Origin: Deltaproteobacteria bacterium | GTDB taxonomy: Bacteria; Myxococcota; Myxococcia; Myxococcales; SZAS-1 | NCBI GenBank assembly: GCA_018266075.1 | Contig: JAFEBB010000002.1 | Location: 1-64,000, forward strand | Direction: 5' to 3' | Length of the DNA: 64,000 nt | Shown here: positions 53,112 to 61,352 of the stretch, in pieces | Layout: every line of letters starts with the position of its first letter | Position numbering within the stretch: the first letter of the stretch is position 1 | Made by a program: the position numbers and the translations under genes | The notes under the pieces: model-generated | The model's input: the letters and a program-made list of their open reading frames with translations, nothing else | The model's database searches: none | Told to the model about the DNA's origin: nothing

Positions 53112-54272
53112 TCAGCCTACCAACCGATTCTCGCCCAGCGCCTCGGCGGCGCTCTGGTCGTAACCGTAGGATCTGCGGGTGGTCGCCGTGAGCGTCTCGA
53201 GCTCGTTCAGCTCGGCGGCGTCGAAACGGGGCTTGTAGTACGTGGGCTCGGCGAGGCGCTGCAGGGAGCGCTCACGCTCGGCCGCGAAGGGCGCGGGATC
53301 GAGCTCGCAGTGCCCGAGGATGCGGTCGATGGTCTCGCCCGGCGCGTGGCAGAGATCTTCGTAACGCACCACCAGCGTGCGCGCGGCCAGGCTCGGGTTC
53401 GCGTCGAGCTGGCTCTTCACGAGGTCGTAGACGGTGGACCAGTGCATGGCCCAGGAGCGCGCCTCCTGGCCTCGCTCGTAGGCGCCGCGGATCTCGCCGA
53501 TGTTGTCGGCCACGCGCGCCCAGCGCTTGGCCGGGCCGAACTCGAAGTGCCCGGTGAGCGCCGTCATGCGGCCTACGCGCGCGTCGTCGTGCGCGAGCTT
53601 GTTGAAGAGCCGATCCGTCTTCATCAGCGACGCCACGTGGTGCACCGGGTGCCGAATGAAGAGCAGGAAGCGCGCCTCGGGGAAGAGGCGGTGCAGGTAC
53701 AGCAAGCGCGTCACGTTCTCGTTGGCCTTCGAGAGAAACCGGCTGCGTCCGCGCGCGAGCAGCAGCTTCTGGATCGTCGCGGTGTAGAAGCGATCGAAGG
53801 CCGGCTGGGCGTCGTTCGCGCCGAGCACGCACGAGACCTCCGGCGAGTGCAGCTGGTCGAAGAACGCCAGCCAGAGCAGCTCCTCGGCGCCCTCGGGGCT
53901 GGCCTTGGTGACGATCAGCCCATCCTGGTGGATGCGCTCCTGCGGCTCGTCGGGGATGACCTTGAGGAGCTGCTCCGCGAGCGCGTTCCACACGTATGGC
54001 GCGTACGGCAAGAGCATGTCCGCGTAGCGCTGCGTGGCGACGCTCGGGTGCGCGCTGAGCAGATCGAGCGTGACCGTGGTGCCGCAGCGGGGCACGCCAC
54101 AGATGTAGATGGGCCGGTCGAGCGGATTGGCCGCGAGCCGCCGCGACATCAGCGCCGACTCCAGCTTGCCCAGGCCCACGAAGAGCGGCCGCAGTGCGTT
54201 CACCACCCGAAGCCCGAAGAAGAGCGGGCCAGGCAGAGAGAAGCGTTGAGCGGATTTCGACTCGGCGGCCAA
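53112..54272 (-). CDS. PAPS-dependent sulfotransferase
   Basis: A 386-residue sulfotransferase (Sulfotransfer_3 type). TTG 54272 is the start, with GAGG four bases upstream. The 5'-phosphosulfate-binding loop is PIYICGVPRCGTTVTLDLLS (about 54-73). The 3'-phosphate-binding region is FPEARFLLFIRHPVHHVASL with Arg and Ser in place. Late blocks are TLVVRYEDLCHAPGETIDRI and PTYYKPRFDAAELNEL. It transfers sulfuryl from PAPS to a hydroxyl or amine. It is co-transcribed with a type III PKS (three bases apart) and faces the cysCDN operon that makes PAPS, so a phenolic polyketide is the likely acceptor. Confidence 0.88.
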   Translation of the reverse strand: MAAESKSAQRFSLPGPLFFGLRVVNALRPLFVGLGKLESALMSRRLAANPLDRPIYICGVPRCGTTVTLDLLSAHPSVATQRYADMLLPYAPYVWNALAEQLLKVIPDEPQERIHQDGLIVTKASPEGAEELLWLAFFDQLHSPEVSCVLGANDAQPAFDRFYTATIQKLLLARGRSRFLSKANENVTRLLYLHRLFPEARFLLFIRHPVHHVASLMKTDRLFNKLAHDDARVGRMTALTGHFEFGPAKRWARVADNIGEIRGAYERGQEARSWAMHWSTVYDLVKSQLDANPSLAARTLVVRYEDLCHAPGETIDRILGHCELDPAPFAAERERSLQRLAEPTYYKPRFDAAELNELETLTATTRRSYGYDQSAAEALGENRLVG

Positions 54273-54373
54273 AATGCCTCACTGCGACACGGCCCCGGCC
54301 CAACCGTCGCGCGATCGATTGTTTCCTGCGCTCCGGGGGTTGGCAAGGTTGGGCGGCCGCTGGTGGACTGCCG

Positions 54374-54408
54374 CCACGAACCAGGAACCAGCCACCAGCC
54401 ACTCACCC
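54374..54408. repeat. Intergenic seven-base repeat cluster f (five units)
   Basis: Units CCACGAA, CCAGGAA, CCAGCCA, CCAGCCA and CTCACCC follow each other exactly in phase between the divergent sulfotransferase and metH genes. CCAGGAA also makes up cluster a, and CCAGCCA occurs in clusters d and e. Confidence 0.7.
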
Positions 54409-54449
54409 GATTGGCGCTCCATGACGCTCTGCGCTAATTAGTGCACGCC

Positions 54450-57400
54450 ATGTCATCTTCTCCTCGAGCCGCGCGTGTCGCGGCGCTGCGTCAGGCCCTC
54501 GAGCGCCGCGTGCTCGTCCTCGACGGCGCCATGGGCACCGCCATCCAGGCGCTCAACCTCGGCCCGGACGACTTCGGCGGCGTCGATCTCGAGGGATGTA
54601 ACGAAAATTTGAACACCACCCGGCCCGCGGCCATCGAGGGCATTCACAAGCGCTACTTCGAGGCCGGCGCCGACATCGCCGAGACCAACAGCTTCGGCTC
54701 CACGCCGCTCGTGCTCGCTGAGTACGGCCTGAGCGAGAAGGCGTTCGAGATCTCCAAATTGTCGGCGGAGATCGCGCGCCGCGCGGCCGATGCCGCGAGC
54801 ACGCCGGAGCGTCCGCGCTGGGTGGCGGGCTCCATGGGCCCGACGACGAAGGCCATCTCCATCACCGGCGGCGTGACGTTCGACGAGCTCGTGGCGCACT
54901 TCCATGAGCAGGCGCGCGGGCTTCACGCGGGCGGCGTCGACTATTTCCTCATCGAGACCTGCCAGGACACGCGCAACATCAAGGCCGCGATCCTCGGCAT
55001 CGAGAAGCTCTTCGCCGAGGGCGCGGAGCGCATTCCGGTCGCGGTGAGCGGCACCATCGAGGCGATGGGCACCATGCTGGGCGGGCAGGGCGTCGAGGCG
55101 CTGGCGACGTCGCTCGAGCACGTGGACCTGCTCTACATCGGCCTCAACTGCGCCACCGGTCCGGAGTTCATGACCGACCACCTGCGCTCGCTCGCGCGCA
55201 TGGCTCGCACGCGCGTGGCCGTGGTGCCGAACGCGGGCCTGCCCGACGAGAACGGCCACTACCTCGAGACGCCGGAGATGATGGCGCGCACGCTCTCGCG
55301 CTTCGGCGAGGAGGGCTGGCTCAACCTCATCGGCGGCTGCTGCGGCACCACCGACGCGCACATCCGCGCTCTCTCGAGCATCGCCCCGAAGCTCAAGCCG
55401 CGCGTGATCCCCGTCGAGCGGCGCAGCGCCTTGAGCGGCGTGGACTACCTCGAGATCGCCGACGACAACCGGCCGGTGATCGTGGGCGAGCGCACCAACG
55501 TGCTCGGCAGCAAGAAGTTCAAGGAGCTCATCCGCGACGGCAAGATCGACGAGGCCACCGAGATCGCCAAGGCGCAGGTGAAGCGCGGCGCCCAGGTGAT
55601 CGACGTCTGTGTGCAGGACCCCGACCGCGACGAGAGCGCCGACATGCGCGCGTTCCTCGACATGGTCATCAAGAAGGTCCGCGTGCCGTTGATGATCGAC
55701 ACCACGGACGCCAAGGTCATCGATCTCGCGCTGACATACTGTCAGGGCAAATCGATTATCAACTCTGTCAATTTGGAAGATGGCGAGGAGCGCTTCGAGC
55801 ACGTCGTGCCCATCGCGCGGAAGTACGGCGCGGCGCTCGTCGTGGGCTGCATCGACGAGGACAAGAAGCAGGCCCAGGCCATCACCCGCCAGCGCAAGCT
55901 CGACATCGCCATTCGCTCGCGCGACATCCTCACCAAGAAGTACGGCGTCGCCGAGGAGGATCTGTACTTCGATCCCCTCGTGTTCCCGTGCGCGACCGGC
56001 GATCAGAACTACGTGGGCAGCGCTGTGGAGACCATCGAGGGCGTGCGGCTCATCAAGCAGCACCTGCCCCGGTGCAAGACCGTGCTCGGCATCTCAAACG
56101 TGTCGTTCGGGCTGCCCGCGGCCGGCCGGGAAGTATTGAATTCGGTATTTCTTTATCACTGTGTCCAGGCCGGCCTGGACATGGCGCTCGTCAACGCCGA
56201 GAAGCTCGAGCGCTATCCGCAGATCCCGGCCGAGGAGCGCAAGCTCGCCGAGGACCTCATCTGGAACCGCGGCGCAGATCCCATCGCCGCGTTCGCCGCG
56301 CACTTCCGCGACCGCAAGGCCAAGGTCGCCGATCGCTCCACGCTCCCGATTGAAGAGCGCATCGCCCGCTGCGTGATCGAGGGCTCCAAGGACGGCCTCT
56401 TCGACGACCTCACCGAGCAGCTCAAGAAGCAGCGCCCGCTCGACGTGATCAACGGCCCGCTCATGGCCGGCATGGACGAGGTGGGACGGCTCTTCAACGC
56501 CAACGAGCTCATCGTGGCCGAGGTGCTCCAGAGCGCCGAGGTGATGAAGGCAGCCGTGGCGTTCCTCGAGCCGCACATGGACAAGGCCGACGTGGCCACG
56601 CGCGGCAAGGTGGTGCTCGCCACGGTGAAGGGCGACGTCCACGACATCGGCAAGAACCTGGTGGACATCATCCTCACCAACAACGGCTTCCAGGTGGTGA
56701 ACCTGGGCATCAAGGTGCCGCCCGAGAAGATCATCGAGGCCGTGAAGGAGCACCGGCCGGACATCGTCGGCTTGTCGGGACTGCTGGTGAAGAGCGCGCA
56801 GCAGATGGTGGTGACGGCCGAAGACCTCTCGCGCGCGGGCGTGCAGGTGCCCATGCTCGTGGGCGGCGCGGCGCTGTCGGCGAACTTCGTCGACAAGCAG
56901 ATCGCCAACGCCTACTCGGGCACCGTGGCCTATGCGAACGACGCCATGAGCGGCCTCGAGCTCGCCAAGCAGATCACCGACCCCGAGCGCTTCCAGAAGC
57001 TGCAGGGCGATCTCGCCGCGCGGCGCGCCAAGCTCAAGAGCGTGGACGTGTCCGCGCCGGTGAAGAAGGTGGGCCAGAAGCGCTCCGGCGCGATCAGGCC
57101 GCCCGCCGACTTCCCGAAGCCGCCCGACCTCGATCGGCACGTGCTCACCCAGACGCCGCTCGACCAGATCTGGGGCTTCATCAACCCGGTCATGCTCTAC
57201 GGCCGCCACCTGGGATTGAAGAGCAGCGTGGTCCGCCAGATCGAGACCGCCAGCGTTTCCGAGCTCGCGCAGACCGAGGCGGGCCGCAAGGCCATCGAGC
57301 TCAAGGAGATGATGGACGCGCTGCGCGCCGAGTGCCGCACGGGCCTGATGAGCGTGAAGGCCGTGTACCGCTTCTACCGCGCGGCCAGCGAGGGCAACGC

Positions 57401-57944
57401 GCTGCACCTCTACGACCCGAGCGGCGCCAAGCTCACCACCTTCGAGTTCGGGCGCCAGCCGGGCGCCGAGGGTCTGTGCCTCGCCGACTACGTGAAGCCC
57501 GCGAGCGAGGGCACCGACGACACCGTGGCGCTCTTCGTGACCACCGCGGGCGCCGGCATCCGCGACGCGGCCGAGAAGTTCAAGCGCCAGGGTGACTATC
57601 TTCGCTGTCACGCCTTGCAGGCTTTGGCGCTCGAGACCGCCGAGGCCTACGCCGAGCTCCTCCACACCCAGCTCCGCACCCTTTGGGGTTTTCCCGATGG
57701 CCCGAATGTGGACATGCTTGACCGCTTCAAGGCCAACTACCGCGGCAAGCGGTATTCGTTCGGGTATCCCGCATGCCCACGTCTCGAGGATCAGCAGCAG
57801 CTCTTCTCGGTGCTCAGGCCCGAGGAGATCGGCGTGCAGCTCACGGACGGCTGCATGATGGACCCGGAGGCGAGCGTGTCCGCGGTGGTGTTCCACCACC
57901 CGCAGGCCAGCTACTTCTCGGTGCACGACTTGTCGCAGGGCTGA
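54450..57944 (+). CDS. metH: Cobalamin-dependent methionine synthase
   Basis: A 1164-residue four-module enzyme (ATG 54450; GTG 54441 possible). The homocysteine-binding domain is at about 10-320, with zinc cysteines in YIGLNCATGPEFMT and LIGGCCGTTDAHIR. The methyltetrahydrofolate domain is about 345-620 (VIVGERTNVLGSKKFKELIR). The B12 domain is about 640-870, with the cobalt-ligand histidine in VKGDVHDIGKNLVDIILTNN. The SAM-reactivation domain is about 910-1164 (CRTGLMSVKAVYRFYRAASE, GKRYSFGYPACPRLEDQQQL). The C-terminus stops at ASYFSVHDLSQG, shorter than E. coli MetH. The lipoprotein gene downstream overlaps its last 170 bases in another frame. Confidence 0.97.
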   Translation: MSSSPRAARVAALRQALERRVLVLDGAMGTAIQALNLGPDDFGGVDLEGCNENLNTTRPAAIEGIHKRYFEAGADIAETNSFGSTPLVLAEYGLSEKAFEISKLSAEIARRAADAASTPERPRWVAGSMGPTTKAISITGGVTFDELVAHFHEQARGLHAGGVDYFLIETCQDTRNIKAAILGIEKLFAEGAERIPVAVSGTIEAMGTMLGGQGVEALATSLEHVDLLYIGLNCATGPEFMTDHLRSLARMARTRVAVVPNAGLPDENGHYLETPEMMARTLSRFGEEGWLNLIGGCCGTTDAHIRALSSIAPKLKPRVIPVERRSALSGVDYLEIADDNRPVIVGERTNVLGSKKFKELIRDGKIDEATEIAKAQVKRGAQVIDVCVQDPDRDESADMRAFLDMVIKKVRVPLMIDTTDAKVIDLALTYCQGKSIINSVNLEDGEERFEHVVPIARKYGAALVVGCIDEDKKQAQAITRQRKLDIAIRSRDILTKKYGVAEEDLYFDPLVFPCATGDQNYVGSAVETIEGVRLIKQHLPRCKTVLGISNVSFGLPAAGREVLNSVFLYHCVQAGLDMALVNAEKLERYPQIPAEERKLAEDLIWNRGADPIAAFAAHFRDRKAKVADRSTLPIEERIARCVIEGSKDGLFDDLTEQLKKQRPLDVINGPLMAGMDEVGRLFNANELIVAEVLQSAEVMKAAVAFLEPHMDKADVATRGKVVLATVKGDVHDIGKNLVDIILTNNGFQVVNLGIKVPPEKIIEAVKEHRPDIVGLSGLLVKSAQQMVVTAEDLSRAGVQVPMLVGGAALSANFVDKQIANAYSGTVAYANDAMSGLELAKQITDPERFQKLQGDLAARRAKLKSVDVSAPVKKVGQKRSGAIRPPADFPKPPDLDRHVLTQTPLDQIWGFINPVMLYGRHLGLKSSVVRQIETASVSELAQTEAGRKAIELKEMMDALRAECRTGLMSVKAVYRFYRAASEGNALHLYDPSGAKLTTFEFGRQPGAEGLCLADYVKPASEGTDDTVALFVTTAGAGIRDAAEKFKRQGDYLRCHALQALALETAEAYAELLHTQLRTLWGFPDGPNVDMLDRFKANYRGKRYSFGYPACPRLEDQQQLFSVLRPEEIGVQLTDGCMMDPEASVSAVVFHHPQASYFSVHDLSQG

Positions 57945-60900
57945 GCCTGCTGCTCGCGGCGGGCTGCGGTCGCGACTTCGCGGCGCCGAACCAACAAGCC
58001 CACCCGCTCTTCGCCCAGGCGGATCCGAGCAGCGTGGCCCCCCGCGCCGTCTCGCACATCGAGGTGAGCGGCGGCTCGGGCCACTACACCGCCCAGCTGC
58101 TGATCGAGACCGGCAACAGCGGCGACCCCGTCGTGGACGCCACGCCCACCGACCCCGCCGACGGCGGGCCGCTCTTCTTCACCTACAAGGCCGGCGGCGT
58201 GGGCGGCGTGGTGGACAAGGTGCAGGTGTCCGACGGCTCGACCACCGCGGTGGTGCAGATTCGCGTCGGCCAGTCGCTGGCCATCACGCCCGAGCAGCTC
58301 AACCGCGCGCCCCTGCAGAGCTGGGCCTTCAACGTGAGCGGCGGCCAGGCGCCGTTCTGCTTCAGCGTCGCGACCGAGGAGTCGCATGGCGGCGCGTGCG
58401 ACGGCGCCGCCCTGGGGCTGGGCTGCACGAGCGACGGCGGTGCGGCCTGCGTGATTTCCGACGGCGGGACGGGCTCGTGCATCGTGGCCGCGCCCCCCGA
58501 CGACGCCGGGAACTCGAACTCGGCCAGCTACCAGGCGCGAAGCTGCGGCGACGGGTTCGACGTCATCACCGTCACCGACGCCACCGGGAGCTCGGCGACG
58601 GCGCGGGTGGGCGTGAGCGCCGAGCTCATGCTGCTCACGGGCTCCAGCTCCACCAATCCCCGGGGAACGGTGCTCCTGCAGGCCAGCGGCGGTGTGCCGC
58701 CGTACCTCTTCTCCCTGGACGACCGGGGAAACCGCAGCGGGGGCTCCGTCGACACCGGTGGCGTGTATACGGCCGGGCCAAACGCCAACGTCAGCGACGT
58801 GGTTCAGGTGGTGGACGCGGTGGGCGCGCGGACCGTCGCGGGCATCGACGTGGGCGACAACGAGGTGCAGGTCCCCCGCTCGGCAGGCGTGATCGTGGTC
58901 AGCGGCGACTTCAACGGCGACGGGCTCTCCGACGTGGCAGCCGTGGTGAACACGCTGCTCGGCACGCAGCTCCTCCTCGCAGCGGGCGATGGCACCGGTT
59001 TGTCCCCGGTGCGGACCTTCTTCTTGTCGCAGGACTTTCCCGACCAGGTCCTGGTGGGCGACTTCGACGGCAGCGGCACCGCAGACCTCCTCCTGGTCAC
59101 CTCCATCAACACGGGCTACGAGCTCCGGTTCGTGAGCGGCCGGCGCGACGGGAGCTTCGACTTCCCCGTGCCCATCGCGGCGCGGTTCGATCAGATCCGG
59201 GAGCCCTTGGTGGTGATGCACGCCCACAACGGCCTGCAGCTCGTCCAGGACATGGTCCTCACCATGGAGCCAGGTGACGGCGGCAACGATCCGCGCTCCG
59301 GCGTCGCGGTGGACCTCGATCCCCACACCCTGGGCATCAACTACGTCAGCCGGTTCGACCTGCCCTTCTCAGGCACCTGGGACGCCGAGCAGATCCTCGC
59401 TGCAGACTTCGAGGGCAACGATACCCAGGTGGTGGTCGTGCACGGCGGGGCGCCGAGCACCGGCGCGAGCGCGTGTCCGGGTGGAGCGGCCCAGGCGGCC
59501 TGGTTCCTCACCTTCCAGGTCGATGACGATGGCGGCATCGAGCAGACCACCTACGCCGATGCAGGCGCGCTTTGTGTCCCCGTGTCCGACCCTGAGTTCG
59601 ACACGCTGACCCCGCTCTTTCACGACCCCAATCAGGCGCTGCCGGACTTCCTGGTCACCCACTCCGACGACACCGCGGGCTCAAACTCCTTCTCCTACGC
59701 CGTGCAGGAGTACAGCGACCAGACCGGGCAGTACCACGCGGTGAACATCCCCGAGGAGGCGCCGGACCACGCCGTGGGCTACTACGGCAACTGGATCGAC
59801 GACGCGAACGGCTACCCCGCCGGGATCCACGCGGAGGTGATTACCCTCGGCGAGACCGGCAACCACCGCTACATGCTCCCCGTCGATGGCGGGCAGGCGG
59901 TGCTGCGCAGCGACGCCTTGCCTCCCCTGGCGAGCGCAGTTTTCGCCGTCGACGTGGACAACGACGCCTACCCCGACGCGGTGATCCTCGAGGGCGACGC
60001 CGGGCTGGTGCGGGTGCAGCGCGGCGGGCCCGATGCGCGGCTGGGGTTGGGCCACACCCGGCAGCTCGTGGCCAACGCGCAGCTCGCCGTCGCCACGGAT
60101 CTCGACGGGGACGGGCGCGCAGACCTGGTCGTCGCCGACGATGCGTTGCGCATCTGGTGGGGCTCGGCCGACGGCGGCATGGCGCAGGACCGCGCGGCTC
60201 CACTGCTCGGCGGCTCGGTGATTGACCTGACCGCCGGCACCGGAGAGGTCTGGGCCTTTGGGCAGGACAGCAGCTTCAACTGGCTCATGGGCCGGCTCGC
60301 TTGGACCGCCGATGCCGGGCTGGGCATGGCCACGCTGAGCATCGACCCCTCCAGCACCACGCTCTTGGCGACAGACACCCTCTCCATGCAGCCCATGAAC
60401 GCAGGGGGCCCCGGCTTGCTCTTCCAGGAAGTGGGGTTTCAGGACTTCGCCCAGCCCAACGCGGGCCTGGTGATCACCAGCCCGGACGGCGGTCTGATGG
60501 CGGTGGACGATCCGCTCTTCGCCGGGGCGAACGACGGCGCGCTCTACGCCCCGGTGCACGTCAGCGGCGCGGATGCAGACGACCTGGTGGCGGCGAGCTA
60601 CGACAGCAACCAAGGCGCCTGGACGCTCGCGCTCTACCCGGCGACGTCGTCGGCGGGCAGCCGTTGGGCTGCGGCGCCGAGCGCCACCACCGCCGTGTCG
60701 GTGCGCTCGAGCTTCGATGGCAGCGACTATCCCATGGTGGCCGGAGGCATCTTCGGCTTCGCGTCCACGCCGGGCGGAGCGCTCGATTCGGTGCTGGTGG
60801 CAGGCGCGTTCGACGACGGCTCGGGGGGCTGCGACGCGTCCAACAACGGCGAGGCCTTCGCGGTCTACAAGGTGGTGGGTGGCCAGTTCCAACGGGTCGC

Positions 60901-61279
60901 CTCCACCGACACCGGCCTCATGGACGACCCGTGCTACGCGCAATACGCGCTGCGGCTCCAGGCCGCCGACTTCAACGGCGACCACCAGAACGAGCTGCTC
61001 CTCCTCGATCGAGGCACCTTGCAGAACTACGACTACGGCACCGGCTCGCTGAGCGACCTCGACCTCCCGCTGTACCGGGTGGATCTCACGTCGAGCGGCG
61101 ACATGGGCGTCACGCCGCTGGTGCTCGCGGGCTACAACGCCGACGCGGCCGCCGCCGACTTCGATGGCGACGGACGGGGGGATCTGGGCATTTGCAAGCT
61201 CTCGTTCCCGCTGCAGAGCCCCGATTCGGCGGATCAGCTCCTCTTTGCGTTCAGCCATCCTGACGGGTCACTGTACTGA
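57773..61279 (+). CDS. FG-GAP/VCBS-repeat lipoprotein, copy 1, with unclear start inside metH
   Basis: A large surface-type lipoprotein. A lipobox lies in AGLSLLLAAGCGRDF (codons about 57928-57972), but there is no ATG, GTG or TTG between 57773 and that point. Only ATG 57773, 160 bases inside metH, or a CTG near 57934 is available. Two Ig-like/bacterial-adhesin type segments follow (SSVAPRAVSHIEVSGGSGHY, SSTNPRGTVLLQASGGVPPY). At least six FG-GAP-like units come next: VVSGDFNGDGLSDVAAVV, VLVGDFDGSGTADLLLV, VDVDNDAYPDAVILEG, VATDLDGDGRADLVVADD, LQAADFNGDHQNELLLLD and AAADFDGDGRGDLGI. They form a beta-propeller with Ca-binding-like DxDxDG loops. Adhesion or glycan binding is plausible. It is a paralogue of the next gene. 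Confidence 0.82.
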   Translation: MPTSRGSAAALLGAQARGDRRAAHGRLHDGPGGERVRGGVPPPAGQLLLGARLVAGLSLLLAAGCGRDFAAPNQQAHPLFAQADPSSVAPRAVSHIEVSGGSGHYTAQLLIETGNSGDPVVDATPTDPADGGPLFFTYKAGGVGGVVDKVQVSDGSTTAVVQIRVGQSLAITPEQLNRAPLQSWAFNVSGGQAPFCFSVATEESHGGACDGAALGLGCTSDGGAACVISDGGTGSCIVAAPPDDAGNSNSASYQARSCGDGFDVITVTDATGSSATARVGVSAELMLLTGSSSTNPRGTVLLQASGGVPPYLFSLDDRGNRSGGSVDTGGVYTAGPNANVSDVVQVVDAVGARTVAGIDVGDNEVQVPRSAGVIVVSGDFNGDGLSDVAAVVNTLLGTQLLLAAGDGTGLSPVRTFFLSQDFPDQVLVGDFDGSGTADLLLVTSINTGYELRFVSGRRDGSFDFPVPIAARFDQIREPLVVMHAHNGLQLVQDMVLTMEPGDGGNDPRSGVAVDLDPHTLGINYVSRFDLPFSGTWDAEQILAADFEGNDTQVVVVHGGAPSTGASACPGGAAQAAWFLTFQVDDDGGIEQTTYADAGALCVPVSDPEFDTLTPLFHDPNQALPDFLVTHSDDTAGSNSFSYAVQEYSDQTGQYHAVNIPEEAPDHAVGYYGNWIDDANGYPAGIHAEVITLGETGNHRYMLPVDGGQAVLRSDALPPLASAVFAVDVDNDAYPDAVILEGDAGLVRVQRGGPDARLGLGHTRQLVANAQLAVATDLDGDGRADLVVADDALRIWWGSADGGMAQDRAAPLLGGSVIDLTAGTGEVWAFGQDSSFNWLMGRLAWTADAGLGMATLSIDPSSTTLLATDTLSMQPMNAGGPGLLFQEVGFQDFAQPNAGLVITSPDGGLMAVDDPLFAGANDGALYAPVHVSGADADDLVAASYDSNQGAWTLALYPATSSAGSRWAAAPSATTAVSVRSSFDGSDYPMVAGGIFGFASTPGGALDSVLVAGAFDDGSGGCDASNNGEAFAVYKVVGGQFQRVASTDTGLMDDPCYAQYALRLQAADFNGDHQNELLLLDRGTLQNYDYGTGSLSDLDLPLYRVDLTSSGDMGVTPLVLAGYNADAAAADFDGDGRGDLGICKLSFPLQSPDSADQLLFAFSHPDGSLY

Positions 61280-61352
61280 CGCGCGCTGCTGTCGAAGGGC
61301 TTTCCGCTCGGCCCGAATCTGGCGATGCTAGGGCGCCAATCCGGGGTTCCGC

